The translations under genes were made by a program, and so were the position numbers. A model generated the notes under the pieces. The model worked only from the letters and a program-made list of their open reading frames with translations. It was not told the origin of the DNA and searched no databases. Positions 15,874 to 24,296 of a stretch of DNA of 48,013 nt are shown here, piece after piece. Each line of letters begins with the position of its first letter. Position 1 is the stretch's first letter. The DNA is taken from assembly GCA_020846195.1 (NCBI GenBank), contig JADLEJ010000026.1, forward strand, positions 1 through 48,013. The letters run 5' to 3'. Source of the stretch: Nitrospira sp. (GTDB taxonomy: Bacteria > Nitrospirota > Nitrospiria > Nitrospirales > Nitrospiraceae).

Positions 15874-16728
15874 ATGGCCGGCAACCTCCTGACGCATCTC
15901 TCCGCGCTCGTACGGGAGCGCCATCCCCGCACATCGCCTGCCGCGTTGCGTGAAACGGCAGATTACGTATCGCAACAATTCACCCGCGCTGGACTGGCTG
16001 TCGCCGCTCACCGATTCGACGCTTGGGGAAAGCCCTACGACAACGTGATCGGGACCAAACCAGCCGCGCGACGCACGTCTGCCGCTCCATTGATTCTAGC
16101 CGCGCACTACGACACAGTCGAAGGGTCGCCTGGCGCCGACGATAATGCGAGCAGTCTCGCCGTGCTGCTTGAAGTCGCCCGCCGGCTCACACCGACCGTT
16201 CTGGCAAGGCCGGTTCAATTCATCGCCTTCTGCCTGGAAGAAGAAGACCTGCTGGGCAGCCGCGCCTATGTGACGCATCTCGCGACAACCGGTCATTCCG
16301 TGCATGGCGCCATCGTGCTCGAATGCGTGGGCTACGCCAGCACCCGCAAGGACTCGCAGAAAACCCCGCCCGGCATTCCCGTGGCCGTGCCCTCCGTTGG
16401 AAATTTTCTGGCGCTCATCGGCAACCAGGCATCGGCCCAGCTGACGACCGCATTGACGCACACCATGACGCCCATAATCCCAGTCGTTCCCCTCATCGTG
16501 CCGGGCAATGGAGAACAACTGCCCGACACCAGGCGAAGCGATCACACAGCCTTTTGGGAGCACGGCATTCCCGCCGTGATGGTGACCGATACCGCAAATT
16601 TGCGAAATCCGCACTACCATCGTTCGACCGATACCATCGATACGCTGAATCTCGATTTCCTCAACGCCGTGACAGACGCCGTCACGGCCGCAGTGCTGGC
16701 GCTCGCCGCCGCGCCGGAAAGGTCATGA
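15874..16728 (+). CDS. M28 family zinc metallopeptidase
   Basis: Predicted aminopeptidase with two zinc ions. Candidate metal and catalytic residues: H78 and D80 (AHYDTVEG), bridging D89 (GADDNASS), the glutamate pair in LEEED (about 122-124), and a late histidine in HYHRSTDT. The 284-residue product has no signal peptide, so it would be cytoplasmic, unlike many exported M28 enzymes. It starts 11 bases after argB and its stop overlaps the next start (ATGA), so the three genes form a unit. A link with arginine metabolism, for example as a deacylase, is possible but unsupported. Substrate unknown. Confidence 0.85.
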   Translation: MAGNLLTHLSALVRERHPRTSPAALRETADYVSQQFTRAGLAVAAHRFDAWGKPYDNVIGTKPAARRTSAAPLILAAHYDTVEGSPGADDNASSLAVLLEVARRLTPTVLARPVQFIAFCLEEEDLLGSRAYVTHLATTGHSVHGAIVLECVGYASTRKDSQKTPPGIPVAVPSVGNFLALIGNQASAQLTTALTHTMTPIIPVVPLIVPGNGEQLPDTRRSDHTAFWEHGIPAVMVTDTANLRNPHYHRSTDTIDTLNLDFLNAVTDAVTAAVLALAAAPERS

Positions 16729-17459
16729 TGTCCAAGCCGCTTGCGCCCTCGACAAAAACTGCCATTACAAAAATCTTTGCCGAACTGGACTACAAGATCC
16801 TCGGCCCGGTGTATTGCTACGAAGGCGGCGACGAGTTCTGGCAAGCGAAACGGAAGCCCTGTGAACGGCTGGGAACCCGGATCGCGCTGGCGCTGCGCGA
16901 TCGCCTTGCCCCGCAGGGACGGAGTCTCTATGTGGGGGCCGGCGTCGCAGAACTTCCGCCGCTTCTCATGGAAGCGCTCGACCTCCAGCGAGAGATTGCA
17001 CCCTGCAATCTTCGCCGCACCGAAGTCGCCGCCATCAATCGAGCCTGTCGATCTCTGCCGGTCCGGTTTCACCCTCTCGATGCGGCGAAGGCCAAGGGAC
17101 GGTTCGATCATATCTGGATGGTCAGCGTGCTTAACGATCCGGAGCGATTCCCCGATCTCGCGCCGCTCTCCTATGGAAATGCGAATCCGGTTACCTTCGA
17201 TCCCAAAAAGTTTGAGCAGCAGCGGCGCATTGTGCGGGCGCTCGTCGACCGCGTCATGCCGAAACTGAGCCTGCCGGGGCTGGTCACGACCTCGACCGAA
17301 GAAGTGGTCTGGATCGCCGACTGGTGCCATCGCAAGAAAATCCCCTACCTCGTTGAACGGGCTCAATTTCCGACTGCCTTGGTGGGAGATCCGGTCTGCT
17401 TTATGAAGATTGGTTCGGCAGTGGCAACAACTCGACGGTCCCGAACAGCTACACTCTAA
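16725..17459 (+). CDS. Hypothetical protein with methyltransferase-like motif
   Basis: Not assigned to a named family. The 244-residue product contains a segment SLYVGAGVAELPPLL (about residues 63-78) that looks like the glycine-rich S-adenosylmethionine-binding loop of class I methyltransferases, and later HIWMVSVLNDPE where such enzymes have motif IV. It carries no signal peptide. The start overlaps the stop of the M28 peptidase gene; a second ATG follows immediately, so the first residue is uncertain. The last codons overlap the end of the convergent carbonic-anhydrase-like gene by 11 bases. Substrate unknown; a non-enzymatic relative is also possible. Confidence 0.6.
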   Translation: MMSKPLAPSTKTAITKIFAELDYKILGPVYCYEGGDEFWQAKRKPCERLGTRIALALRDRLAPQGRSLYVGAGVAELPPLLMEALDLQREIAPCNLRRTEVAAINRACRSLPVRFHPLDAAKAKGRFDHIWMVSVLNDPERFPDLAPLSYGNANPVTFDPKKFEQQRRIVRALVDRVMPKLSLPGLVTTSTEEVVWIADWCHRKKIPYLVERAQFPTALVGDPVCFMKIGSAVATTRRSRTATL

Positions 17460-17997
17460 AGCCGGTGGGCGGCTTCGACGAACCGTCCATGTACTGGCGG
17501 GCGTACTTCACATAGTTCGCGGCCGACTCCTTGACCCAGGCCAATTCCTGCTCAGCCACCGCACGCTTCACTTTCGCGGGCGACCCAAGAATCAGACTTT
17601 TGGGCGGCACGATGGTGCCCTCGGTCACGAGAGCCCCGGCGCCAATGACTGAATCTGCCCCGATCACGGCGCCGTCCATCACAATCGCCCCCATGCCGAC
17701 TAAGACACGGTCCTCGATTGTGCAGCCATGCAACACCACGCTGTGACCGATGGTCACCCCATTCCCGATGATCAGCGGATGCGTGTCATGCGTCACATGC
17801 AACATGCAGAGATCCTGCACGTTGGTCCGGCTCCCGATGCGGATATAGTGGACATCGCCACGGATCACCGCGTTGAACCAGACGCTGCATTCCTCCCCCA
17901 TTGTCACATCGCCGATTACCACGGCAGTGTCTTCGATGAAGCAGGAATCAGGGATCGTGGGCTTGATGCCTTTAAACGTTCGTATCACGGGCCGCAC
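17449..17997 (-). CDS. Gamma-carbonic anhydrase-like protein (left-handed beta-helix)
   Basis: Homotrimeric left-handed beta-helix protein of the gamma-carbonic anhydrase/PaaY/YrdA group. The 182-residue product shows the hexapeptide repeats (VVIGDVTMGEECSVWFNAVI, VLVGMGAIVMDGAV) and the three zinc histidines at about H67, H85 and H90 in LHVTHD and TIGHSVVLHGC. The presence of all three suggests a bound metal; real anhydrase activity needs further residues not certain here. The start is GTG with no clear ribosome binding site. It converges on the methyltransferase-like gene and is divergent from rimO. Confidence 0.9.
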   Translation of the reverse strand: MRPVIRTFKGIKPTIPDSCFIEDTAVVIGDVTMGEECSVWFNAVIRGDVHYIRIGSRTNVQDLCMLHVTHDTHPLIIGNGVTIGHSVVLHGCTIEDRVLVGMGAIVMDGAVIGADSVIGAGALVTEGTIVPPKSLILGSPAKVKRAVAEQELAWVKESAANYVKYARQYMDGSSKPPTGFRV

Positions 17998-18045
17998 TGT
18001 AGGTGAAGCATGCGCGGGATTTCAAGCCCCATCGACTGGGGCGCG

Positions 18046-18075
18046 TTGACAGCCTTTTCACCCCTCCCGTAGACT
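18046..18075 (+). promoter_or_regulatory. Promoter of rimO giving a nearly leaderless transcript
   Basis: A perfect TTGACA is followed after 18 bases by TAGACT. Transcription would start about seven bases later, only two or so bases before the ATG of rimO. This fits the absence of a ribosome binding site in front of that ATG and suggests translation of leaderless mRNA. Confidence 0.6.
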
Positions 18076-18083
18076 GCCGGGCG

Positions 18084-19547
18084 ATGTCTACGCCATTGAT
18101 TCAACTCGACCGCAAGAAACCGGCCAAGAAAACCGCGCGAGCCAAGACGGCCGGCGACGCCAATAAAACGACCATCGGCTTCGTCAATCTGGGCTGCTCC
18201 AAAAACCAGGTGGACTCGGAGCTGATGCTCGGCACGCTCGTGAACGACGGCTTTCAGTTGACCGGCAATCCGAAGAAAGCCGAAGTCGTCATCATCAACA
18301 CCTGCGGCTTTATCGAAGAGGCAAAGCAGGAGTCGATCAATACGATTCTCGAACATGGCAAGCTGAAGCAGAAAGGCGCCTGCCGGGTGCTGATTGCGGT
18401 GGGCTGCCTGGCCCAGCGCTATCAAGGCGACCTGCTCAAAGAATTGCCGGAACTGGACGGCGTGGTGGGCACCGGCGAGTTCGGCAAGATCGCCGAGATC
18501 TGCCGGGACCTCCTGGCACCTAAGAAACGGCAGCAACGGCTCTGGATCAGCGAACCGCCCTATCTCTACGACGCGGACGCCCCGCGCCTCCGGCTGGGCA
18601 ACGCGCACAGCGCCTATGTGAAGATCGCCGAAGGCTGCAACCGGAATTGCGCATTCTGCGCGATTCCCATCATGCGCGGGAAACAACGGAGCCGCTCCAT
18701 CGAATCGATTGTGGCTGAAGCGGAGCGCCTCGCCGGCGAAGGCGTGAAAGAGCTCAACCTCATTTCTCAGGACACGATTAACTACGGCGTGGATCTCGGG
18801 ATTCGAGACGGATTGACTGCGCTGCTTCGCGCACTCGTGAAGGTGCCGGACATCCGCTGGATCAGACCGTTCTATCTGTACCCCCAGCAAGTCACCGACG
18901 CGCTGCTCGATCTCTATGCGGGCGAAGAAAAAATCACCAAGTATATCGACATGCCCCTCCAGCACATCGACGACCGCATGCTGAAACGCATGCACCGGCT
19001 AGGCACGCACGCCGCGATCGACAAACTCGTGGACCGCATTCGCACCAGGGTTCCGAAGGTCGCTTTTCGCACAGCCTTCATCGTCGGTTTTCCCGGTGAA
19101 ACGGAGAGCGCCTATCAAGTACTGAAGACCTATGTGACGGAAAGAGAATTCGACCGGGTGGCGGTCTTCCTCTACTCGGATGAAGAAGATACACCCGCGC
19201 TATCGCTCAACGAGAAGGTGGAACGAGCGGTGATGGATGAACGACGGAACGAACTGCTGGCAATCCAGGAAGGCATCGCCGCCGCGCAGGGGCAGGCGCG
19301 TATCGGCTCCATCATGGAAGTGCTCGTCGAGGGGCCATCGGAAGAAACTCCGCTGCTGTTGGAAGGGCGCCACGAGGGCCTCGCGCCCGAGATCGATGGG
19401 GTTGTCTATATCAACGACAGCCCCGACGCTCCCACCCGCCCAACCCAGGCGCACCAAGACAGGCCCCACCCCAAGCCGGGCGATTTCGTCACAGTCGAGA
19501 TCACGGATGCGGCCACCTACGATCTCGTCGGCCACGTCGTCTCCTAA
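18084..19547 (+). CDS. rimO: Ribosomal protein S12 methylthiotransferase
   Basis: Radical SAM enzyme with two iron-sulfur clusters that adds a methylthio group to an aspartate of ribosomal protein S12. Domain order fits: UPF0004 domain with its three cysteines (NLGCSKNQVDSE, NTCGFI, VGCLAQR), radical SAM core with CNRNCAFC (Cx3Cx2C), and a C-terminal TRAM domain ending in VTITDATYDLVGHV-like sequence. LGCSKNQVDSE and MRGKQRSR are more like RimO than MiaB. Length about 487 residues includes a short basic N-terminal extension (KKPAKKTARAKT) of unknown use. The ATG was chosen because the promoter sits directly in front; no binding site is visible. Confidence 0.94.
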   Translation: MSTPLIQLDRKKPAKKTARAKTAGDANKTTIGFVNLGCSKNQVDSELMLGTLVNDGFQLTGNPKKAEVVIINTCGFIEEAKQESINTILEHGKLKQKGACRVLIAVGCLAQRYQGDLLKELPELDGVVGTGEFGKIAEICRDLLAPKKRQQRLWISEPPYLYDADAPRLRLGNAHSAYVKIAEGCNRNCAFCAIPIMRGKQRSRSIESIVAEAERLAGEGVKELNLISQDTINYGVDLGIRDGLTALLRALVKVPDIRWIRPFYLYPQQVTDALLDLYAGEEKITKYIDMPLQHIDDRMLKRMHRLGTHAAIDKLVDRIRTRVPKVAFRTAFIVGFPGETESAYQVLKTYVTEREFDRVAVFLYSDEEDTPALSLNEKVERAVMDERRNELLAIQEGIAAAQGQARIGSIMEVLVEGPSEETPLLLEGRHEGLAPEIDGVVYINDSPDAPTRPTQAHQDRPHPKPGDFVTVEITDAATYDLVGHVVS

Positions 19548-19615
19548 TTGCGCGCGGTCCCCCCGCTTATGATCTGGTACACTCGCTGAACATCGACGAA
19601 AGGGACGTATCCGCC

Positions 19616-20482
19616 ATGGCAGCCACTCGCAAAGACTCAGTGGTGATTCTGATCCACTGCAAAGACCGGAAGGGCATTGTCGCCCGCGTGTCGGGATTCA
19701 TCCACGACTTCGGCGGCAATATCCTCGACTCGGATCATCACACCGACGAAGAGACGAACGATTTCCTGATGCGGATGGAGTTCTCGACGGAAGGATTGCA
19801 AATTCCCCCAAGCGAGATCCCTGCTGCCTTTGCGCCCATCGCAAAAATTTTCGACATGCGCTACGAAGTCCATTCCTCCAGCCATCGCCTCCGGGTGGGC
19901 ATGCTCGTTTCAAAGCAGGATCATTGCCTGGCGGACTTGCTTCAGCGGCACAAGCGCGACGAGCTGTGCATCGATGTGCCCGTCATCGTCTCCAACCACG
20001 ACACCTGCGCCAGCTGGGCCGAGCTGTTTAAGATTCCCTTTGCCGTATACCCCGTGACGAAAGAGACCAAGCCGCAACAAGAGAAGCAGGTCATCGCACA
20101 ACTGAAGGACCATCGCGTCGAGCTAGTCGTCATGGCCCGCTACATGCAGATTTTAAGCGCCGACTTCCTCGCTCACATCGGCTGCCCGGTGATTAACATT
20201 CATCACTCGTTTCTTCCTGCGTTCATCGGGGCGAATCCCTACCGGCAAGCCTATGAACGGGGCGTCAAGATCATCGGCGCAACGGCCCACTACGCGACGC
20301 AGGATCTCGACGAAGGGCCGATTATCGAACAGGATGTCATCCGCGTCGGACACCGGGACACGGTCGACGATCTGGTGAGAAAGGGGCGCGACCTGGAAGA
20401 AATCGTCCTGGCACGTGCGGTGCGCCGGCATATCGAGCATCGGGTCTTGGTGTATGGAAAGAAAACGGTGGTGTTCGATTAG
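19616..20482 (+). CDS. purU: Formyltetrahydrofolate deformylase
   Basis: Hydrolyses 10-formyltetrahydrofolate to formate and tetrahydrofolate, balancing the one-carbon pool. The 288-residue product has an N-terminal ACT domain (about 8-85, IHCKDRKGIVARVSGF), which in PurU senses methionine/glycine, and a C-terminal formyltransferase-like hydrolase domain with the catalytic residues N194, H196 (VINIHHSFLPAF) and D232 (DLDEGPIIEQD). It begins with a GAAAGGGAC site upstream. The window also holds gcvP and gcvT of the glycine cleavage system, which feed the same folate pool, though they are not in one operon. A strong terminator follows. Confidence 0.95.
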   Translation: MAATRKDSVVILIHCKDRKGIVARVSGFIHDFGGNILDSDHHTDEETNDFLMRMEFSTEGLQIPPSEIPAAFAPIAKIFDMRYEVHSSSHRLRVGMLVSKQDHCLADLLQRHKRDELCIDVPVIVSNHDTCASWAELFKIPFAVYPVTKETKPQQEKQVIAQLKDHRVELVVMARYMQILSADFLAHIGCPVINIHHSFLPAFIGANPYRQAYERGVKIIGATAHYATQDLDEGPIIEQDVIRVGHRDTVDDLVRKGRDLEEIVLARAVRRHIEHRVLVYGKKTVVFD

Positions 20483-20504
20483 CGGACGTTTGACAGAAGT
20501 CACC

Positions 20505-20535
20505 GCAGGGGGTGAGGCTGAACCTCACCCCCTGC
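20505..20535 (+). terminator. Bidirectional terminator between purU and htrA
   Basis: A perfect 13-bp stem GCAGGGGGTGAGG / CCTCACCCCCTGC with a five-base loop lies between the convergent purU and htrA genes. No long T-run follows on either strand, so strength is uncertain, but its symmetric place makes a two-way terminator the natural reading. Confidence 0.7.
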
Positions 20536-20546
20536 CTGAAACCTTC

Positions 20547-22037
20547 CTACACCTTCGCGGTCAGGAATAACGCGCTGCCGCGGCGGTCAATCAAGATCAG
20601 GACATTCTCGCCCTTCTTGATCGCCGACGAAGCCTTCTCGAACTCCTTGACCGACTTGACCGGCTGGCGGTTGATCTCACGAATGACATCGCCCGTCATC
20701 AAACCAGCCTTCTCAGCGCCGCTCTCCGGCTCGACGCCGGTCACGACCACGCCCTGCGCCTTGCCCTTGAGGCCCAGCTCTTTCGCGGTTTCCCGATCCA
20801 GGTCTTGGACAGCCACTCCGGCAAACGCATAGTCCGCTTCACCGGCTTCGGCTTTCGCGACCTTCGTCGTCTCCGGCTGTTCTCCGATCGTCACCGTGAG
20901 GTCTTTCTCATGGCCGTCACGGATCACCTTGACTGGCACTTTCATGCCGACCGTCGTCCTGGTCACGAGACGTTGAAGCGCCACCGCATCTTCCACCGGC
21001 GAACCCTGATACGCGACGATCACATCGCCCTGCTTCAACCCAGCCTGGCCAGCCGGACTCTCTTCTTTCACATCGCTGACCAACGCGCCCGCGGCCTGCT
21101 TAATGCCGAACGACTTGGCGAGATCCTGGCTGAGATCCTGAATCCCGACACCCAGATATCCGCGCACAACCTTGCCGTTCTTGATCAGGCTTTCATAGAT
21201 CGGCTTGCCCATGCTGGTCGGCACGGCAAACCCCACCCCCTGATAGCCGCCGGTCTGCGAGAAGATCGCCGTATTGATCCCGACCAGTTCTCCGCGCGTG
21301 TTAACTAAAGCGCCGCCGGAATTTCCAGGATTGATGGCGGCATCCGACTGAATGAAGTCCTCATACTGCGTGATGCCCATCCGGCCGCGACCCAGCGCGC
21401 TCACGATGCCCAACGTCACCGTCGAGTTCAATCCAAAGGGATTTCCAACCGCCAGCACATATTCGCCGACTTGCAGCTTGCTGGCATCGCCCCACACCAC
21501 CGACGGCAGATTCTGCCCGTCGATTTTCACCACGGCCAAATCCGTCTTGGGATCGGTCCCGACAATCGCGCCCTTGAATTCGCGTTTATCCGGCAAGGTC
21601 ACCGTGACTTCCTTCGCGCCGTCGATCACATGGTTATTGGTCAGCACATAGCCCTCTGCGGAGACGATTACTCCAGAGCCCTGGCCGCCGCCGCGATGCC
21701 CGCGGGGCTCACCCGGGCCTTGTGGCCCGCGAAATCCACGAGGGCCGCCAGGCCCGCCAAAAAATTCTTCCATCCGGTCGCGCAGTTCATCGGGGATCTT
21801 CCGCCCGTCGGAGGCTTTCTCTCCCATGACGGTCGTAATGTTGACCACCGCCGGCGTGACGGCCTTGGCCACATCGGTAAATCCATTCGCCGCCGGAGCA
21901 ACGACAGCCGCCGCCGCAGGCTGGGCGCCACTGGAAGCATGAGAAAAGGGCAGCGGTTGCCCGCCCCAAGCCAGCAGCGCCCCCACCGCGACGACGGCGC
22001 AACTCGCCACGACCGCCTTCTGAACCAACTCCTTCAT
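20547..22037 (-). CDS. HtrA/DegP-type periplasmic serine protease
   Basis: Envelope protease and chaperone that degrades misfolded periplasmic proteins. The 496-residue product has an N-terminal signal or anchor segment (about 8-25), a trypsin-like domain with the catalytic triad H136 (TNNHVID), D166 (KTDLAVVK) and S240 (NPGNSGGAL), and two PDZ domains (about 310-390 and 405-490). The loop ahead of the catalytic domain (about 94-118) is a collagen-like Gly-X-Y run, GGPGGPRGFRGPQGPGEPRG, longer than usual. A good AGGAGG site precedes the ATG. The gene follows the sensor kinase and response regulator genes on the same strand after a 111-base gap, suggesting that the two-component system controls envelope quality. 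Confidence 0.94.
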   Translation of the reverse strand: MKELVQKAVVASCAVVAVGALLAWGGQPLPFSHASSGAQPAAAAVVAPAANGFTDVAKAVTPAVVNITTVMGEKASDGRKIPDELRDRMEEFFGGPGGPRGFRGPQGPGEPRGHRGGGQGSGVIVSAEGYVLTNNHVIDGAKEVTVTLPDKREFKGAIVGTDPKTDLAVVKIDGQNLPSVVWGDASKLQVGEYVLAVGNPFGLNSTVTLGIVSALGRGRMGITQYEDFIQSDAAINPGNSGGALVNTRGELVGINTAIFSQTGGYQGVGFAVPTSMGKPIYESLIKNGKVVRGYLGVGIQDLSQDLAKSFGIKQAAGALVSDVKEESPAGQAGLKQGDVIVAYQGSPVEDAVALQRLVTRTTVGMKVPVKVIRDGHEKDLTVTIGEQPETTKVAKAEAGEADYAFAGVAVQDLDRETAKELGLKGKAQGVVVTGVEPESGAEKAGLMTGDVIREINRQPVKSVKEFEKASSAIKKGENVLILIDRRGSALFLTAKV

Positions 22038-22148
22038 AATGTCCTCCTGGTGATGAATGAGACGGGTGAACGGATCCTGCTCGCATCAATGCACGAGTAA
22101 CCGTACCAACCGGTAATGAGAACGGGATTAGGTATGAATTAGAAGTGG

Positions 22149-23552
22149 CTAAGCGGAAGGCGCAGCCAAGGGAAGCGTCACGGTGAACGTCGATCCGGCA
22201 CCCGGCTCGCTGGTCACATCGATGCGCCCTTTGTGCGTCTCGGCAATCCAGGCGCAAATGGCGAGTCCGAGGCCTGTGCCCTTTTTCGTATGGGCCCGGG
22301 CGCCGTCGGTGCGGAAAAAGCGATGGAAGATTCTGGGCAGATCGTCCGGAGCAATGCCGATGCCTCGATCCGTGACCGACAGCCGCGCATTCGCTCCGTC
22401 CGCGACAAGAGAAATTTCGACGGTCCCGTCAGGATGGGAATACTTGATGGCATTCTCCACCAGATTCAACAACAGCTCCCGCAACCGAAGCTCATCGCCT
22501 TGGACAACGGCCGGCTGCACCGTGCCAAGCGTCACGGCGATATTGCGATCCTGCCCGAGCAGCGTCGCTTGCCGGTGGATGTCTTCGACGAGCGACTCCA
22601 AGCTGACCGGCAGCGTCTCCATTTTGACCTCTCCCATATCGGCGCGGGAGAGGAACAGCAACTCGTCGACGATGTGCGTCATGCGATCGATTTCTTCCAA
22701 GTTGCTTTCGAGCACGGTTTGATAATCGCCGAGCGGGCGGGGGCGCCGGAGCGTCAGCTCCGTTTCTCCCTTCATCACCGTCAGCGGCGTCCGCAGCTCG
22801 TGGGACGCATCGCTGGTAAATTGACGAATCTGCCGGAACGATACATCGAGCCGGCCGATCATGTCGTTGAACATGCTGGCCAGGCGCCCGATCTCGTCGG
22901 ACGCGGTCGAGGCCGTCAATCGCTGGCTGAGATCGCCGGCGGCGATGCGCTGCGCCGCCAAGGTGATCGCGTCGACCGGGCGCAGCGCGCGGCCGGCCAG
23001 AAACCACCCGCTGGCCAGCGACACCGCCAGCGCGATCGGCATGGTGACCAGCAACACCAGCAACAACCGGCGCAGGGTGTCGTCGATGGATTCCATCGAC
23101 GTCCCGACTTGCACAATGTAGAGCAAGTTCCCCCGGTAAATAATGGGGACGGACACGAGCCGGAGCGGCGGCTCCTTCGGATATTTCGCCGATTCAAAAA
23201 TAGTTTTTCCGCTGAACGTCGTTTCGAGCGCGGTGCGGCTGAGCGGAACGTCATGCTGTTTGATATTGGGGGACCGAAGCGTGATGGTCCCGGACGGGCT
23301 GAAAATCTGGAAGAACTTGTCGATCCGGGCGAGATCGGGAAACTGCGACAGCAATTCCTCTTCGTCGATGAGCGGGAGAAACCCCCGCTCTTCCAGCGAC
23401 CGGACCGCCGTATTGGCCGTCTCTTCCAGCGATTGATCCATCGCATCGCGAAGGCTGCGCGCGGTCACATGGTACAGCACCACGGAAAAGACGATGAGCA
23501 CGAGCGCGAGCGTGCTCCCATACCAGAGCGTCAGCCGAAGGCGCAGCGGCAT
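22149..23552 (-). CDS. Two-component sensor histidine kinase
   Basis: Membrane sensor kinase that phosphorylates its partner regulator. The 467-residue product has a first membrane helix (about 9-29), a periplasmic sensor region (about 30-160) of unknown ligand, a second helix (about 162-188), a HAMP linker (about 189-240), a dimerisation/phosphoacceptor domain with H251 (SDASHELRTPLT) and an HATPase domain with N box NLVENAIKYS, G1 box DRGIGIAP and GTGLGLAI. Its layout resembles the heavy-metal sensor kinase/CusS-like class. Its start overlaps the stop of the regulator gene (TGATG), so they are translated together, and htrA follows. The signal is unknown; envelope stress or metals are both reasonable. 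Confidence 0.94.
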   Translation of the reverse strand: MPLRLRLTLWYGSTLALVLIVFSVVLYHVTARSLRDAMDQSLEETANTAVRSLEERGFLPLIDEEELLSQFPDLARIDKFFQIFSPSGTITLRSPNIKQHDVPLSRTALETTFSGKTIFESAKYPKEPPLRLVSVPIIYRGNLLYIVQVGTSMESIDDTLRRLLLVLLVTMPIALAVSLASGWFLAGRALRPVDAITLAAQRIAAGDLSQRLTASTASDEIGRLASMFNDMIGRLDVSFRQIRQFTSDASHELRTPLTVMKGETELTLRRPRPLGDYQTVLESNLEEIDRMTHIVDELLFLSRADMGEVKMETLPVSLESLVEDIHRQATLLGQDRNIAVTLGTVQPAVVQGDELRLRELLLNLVENAIKYSHPDGTVEISLVADGANARLSVTDRGIGIAPDDLPRIFHRFFRTDGARAHTKKGTGLGLAICAWIAETHKGRIDVTSEPGAGSTFTVTLPLAAPSA

Positions 23553-24223
23553 CAGTCCACTTTCAGCATGTAGCCGCTGCCACGGATTGTATGGATGAGT
23601 TTTTTCGACCGGCCCCGGTCGATCTTGTTGCGGAGATAATTGACGTAGACGTCGATGACATTGGTGAAGGTGTCGAAGTCCTGGTTCCAGACGTGTTCTG
23701 AAATCATGGGCCTCGTCAGCACCCGCCCGGTGTGCCGCATGAGATATTCCAGCAGCGCATATTCTTTCAGCGTCAGCTCAATGCGCGTCCCGCCGCGCGC
23801 GACCTCGCGGGTCGCCGGGTTCAGCACCAAATCGTCGATTTGCAGAATGCCGGGACTCTCGGTCGCGCCCCGGCGCAGCAGCGCCCGCACGCGGGCCAGC
23901 AATTCGTCGATGGCAAACGGCTTGGTGAGGTAATCGTCGGCGCCGGCGTCGAGCCCCTTCACCCGCTGGTCGACCTGGGACTGCGCCGTCAGAATCATCA
24001 CCGGCGTTTGAACCCGTTCGCGCCGGGCGGCTTTCAGAATCTCCATCCCCGACATCGACGGCAGCATGAGATCCACGATGATTAAATCGTAGTCGGTCGC
24101 CAGCGCCATCTCGAGCCCCTTGGCCCCGTCTTCGCAGAGATCGACGGCGTAGCTTTCCTCCTCAAGCGCGCGCTTGATGAAACAGCCGACCTTCGTTTCG
24201 TCTTCGACAACGAGTACGCGCAT
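23552..24223 (-). CDS. OmpR/PhoB family response regulator
   Basis: DNA-binding partner of the adjacent sensor kinase. The 223-residue product has a receiver domain with the acidic pair E7/D8, phosphoacceptor D51 (IIVDLMLP) and the late lysine in YLTKPF, and a winged-helix output domain (about 128-223) with the RxRALLRRG linker and the family segments LTLKEYALLEYLMRH and IDVYVNYLRNKID. The start has AGAGGAG five bases upstream and a promoter with an extended -10 box in the short gap behind the flavoprotein gene. Regulation of htrA by this pair is an inference from gene order. Confidence 0.95.
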   Translation of the reverse strand: MRVLVVEDETKVGCFIKRALEEESYAVDLCEDGAKGLEMALATDYDLIIVDLMLPSMSGMEILKAARRERVQTPVMILTAQSQVDQRVKGLDAGADDYLTKPFAIDELLARVRALLRRGATESPGILQIDDLVLNPATREVARGGTRIELTLKEYALLEYLMRHTGRVLTRPMISEHVWNQDFDTFTNVIDVYVNYLRNKIDRGRSKKLIHTIRGSGYMLKVD

Positions 24224-24244
24224 AAAGACTCCTCTCGCGAGCCG

Positions 24245-24253
24245 ATTATACCA
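24245..24253 (-). promoter_or_regulatory. Extended -10 promoter of the regulator-kinase-htrA cluster
   Basis: On the minus strand TGG-TATAAT, a consensus -10 box with the upstream TG extension, lies about 20 bases before the regulator's start codon. No convincing -35 box stands at 17 bases. It separates the two-component cluster from the flavoprotein gene that precedes it on the same strand. Confidence 0.6.
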
Positions 24254-24296
24254 AACCTACCGGGGATGTTCTCGGATAACGAAAGCGGCAGGCAAT

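Noticed and set aside
22233..23573. A 446-codon plus-strand frame opposite the sensor kinase
   Set aside because: Antisense shadow; the kinase motifs on the minus strand are complete.
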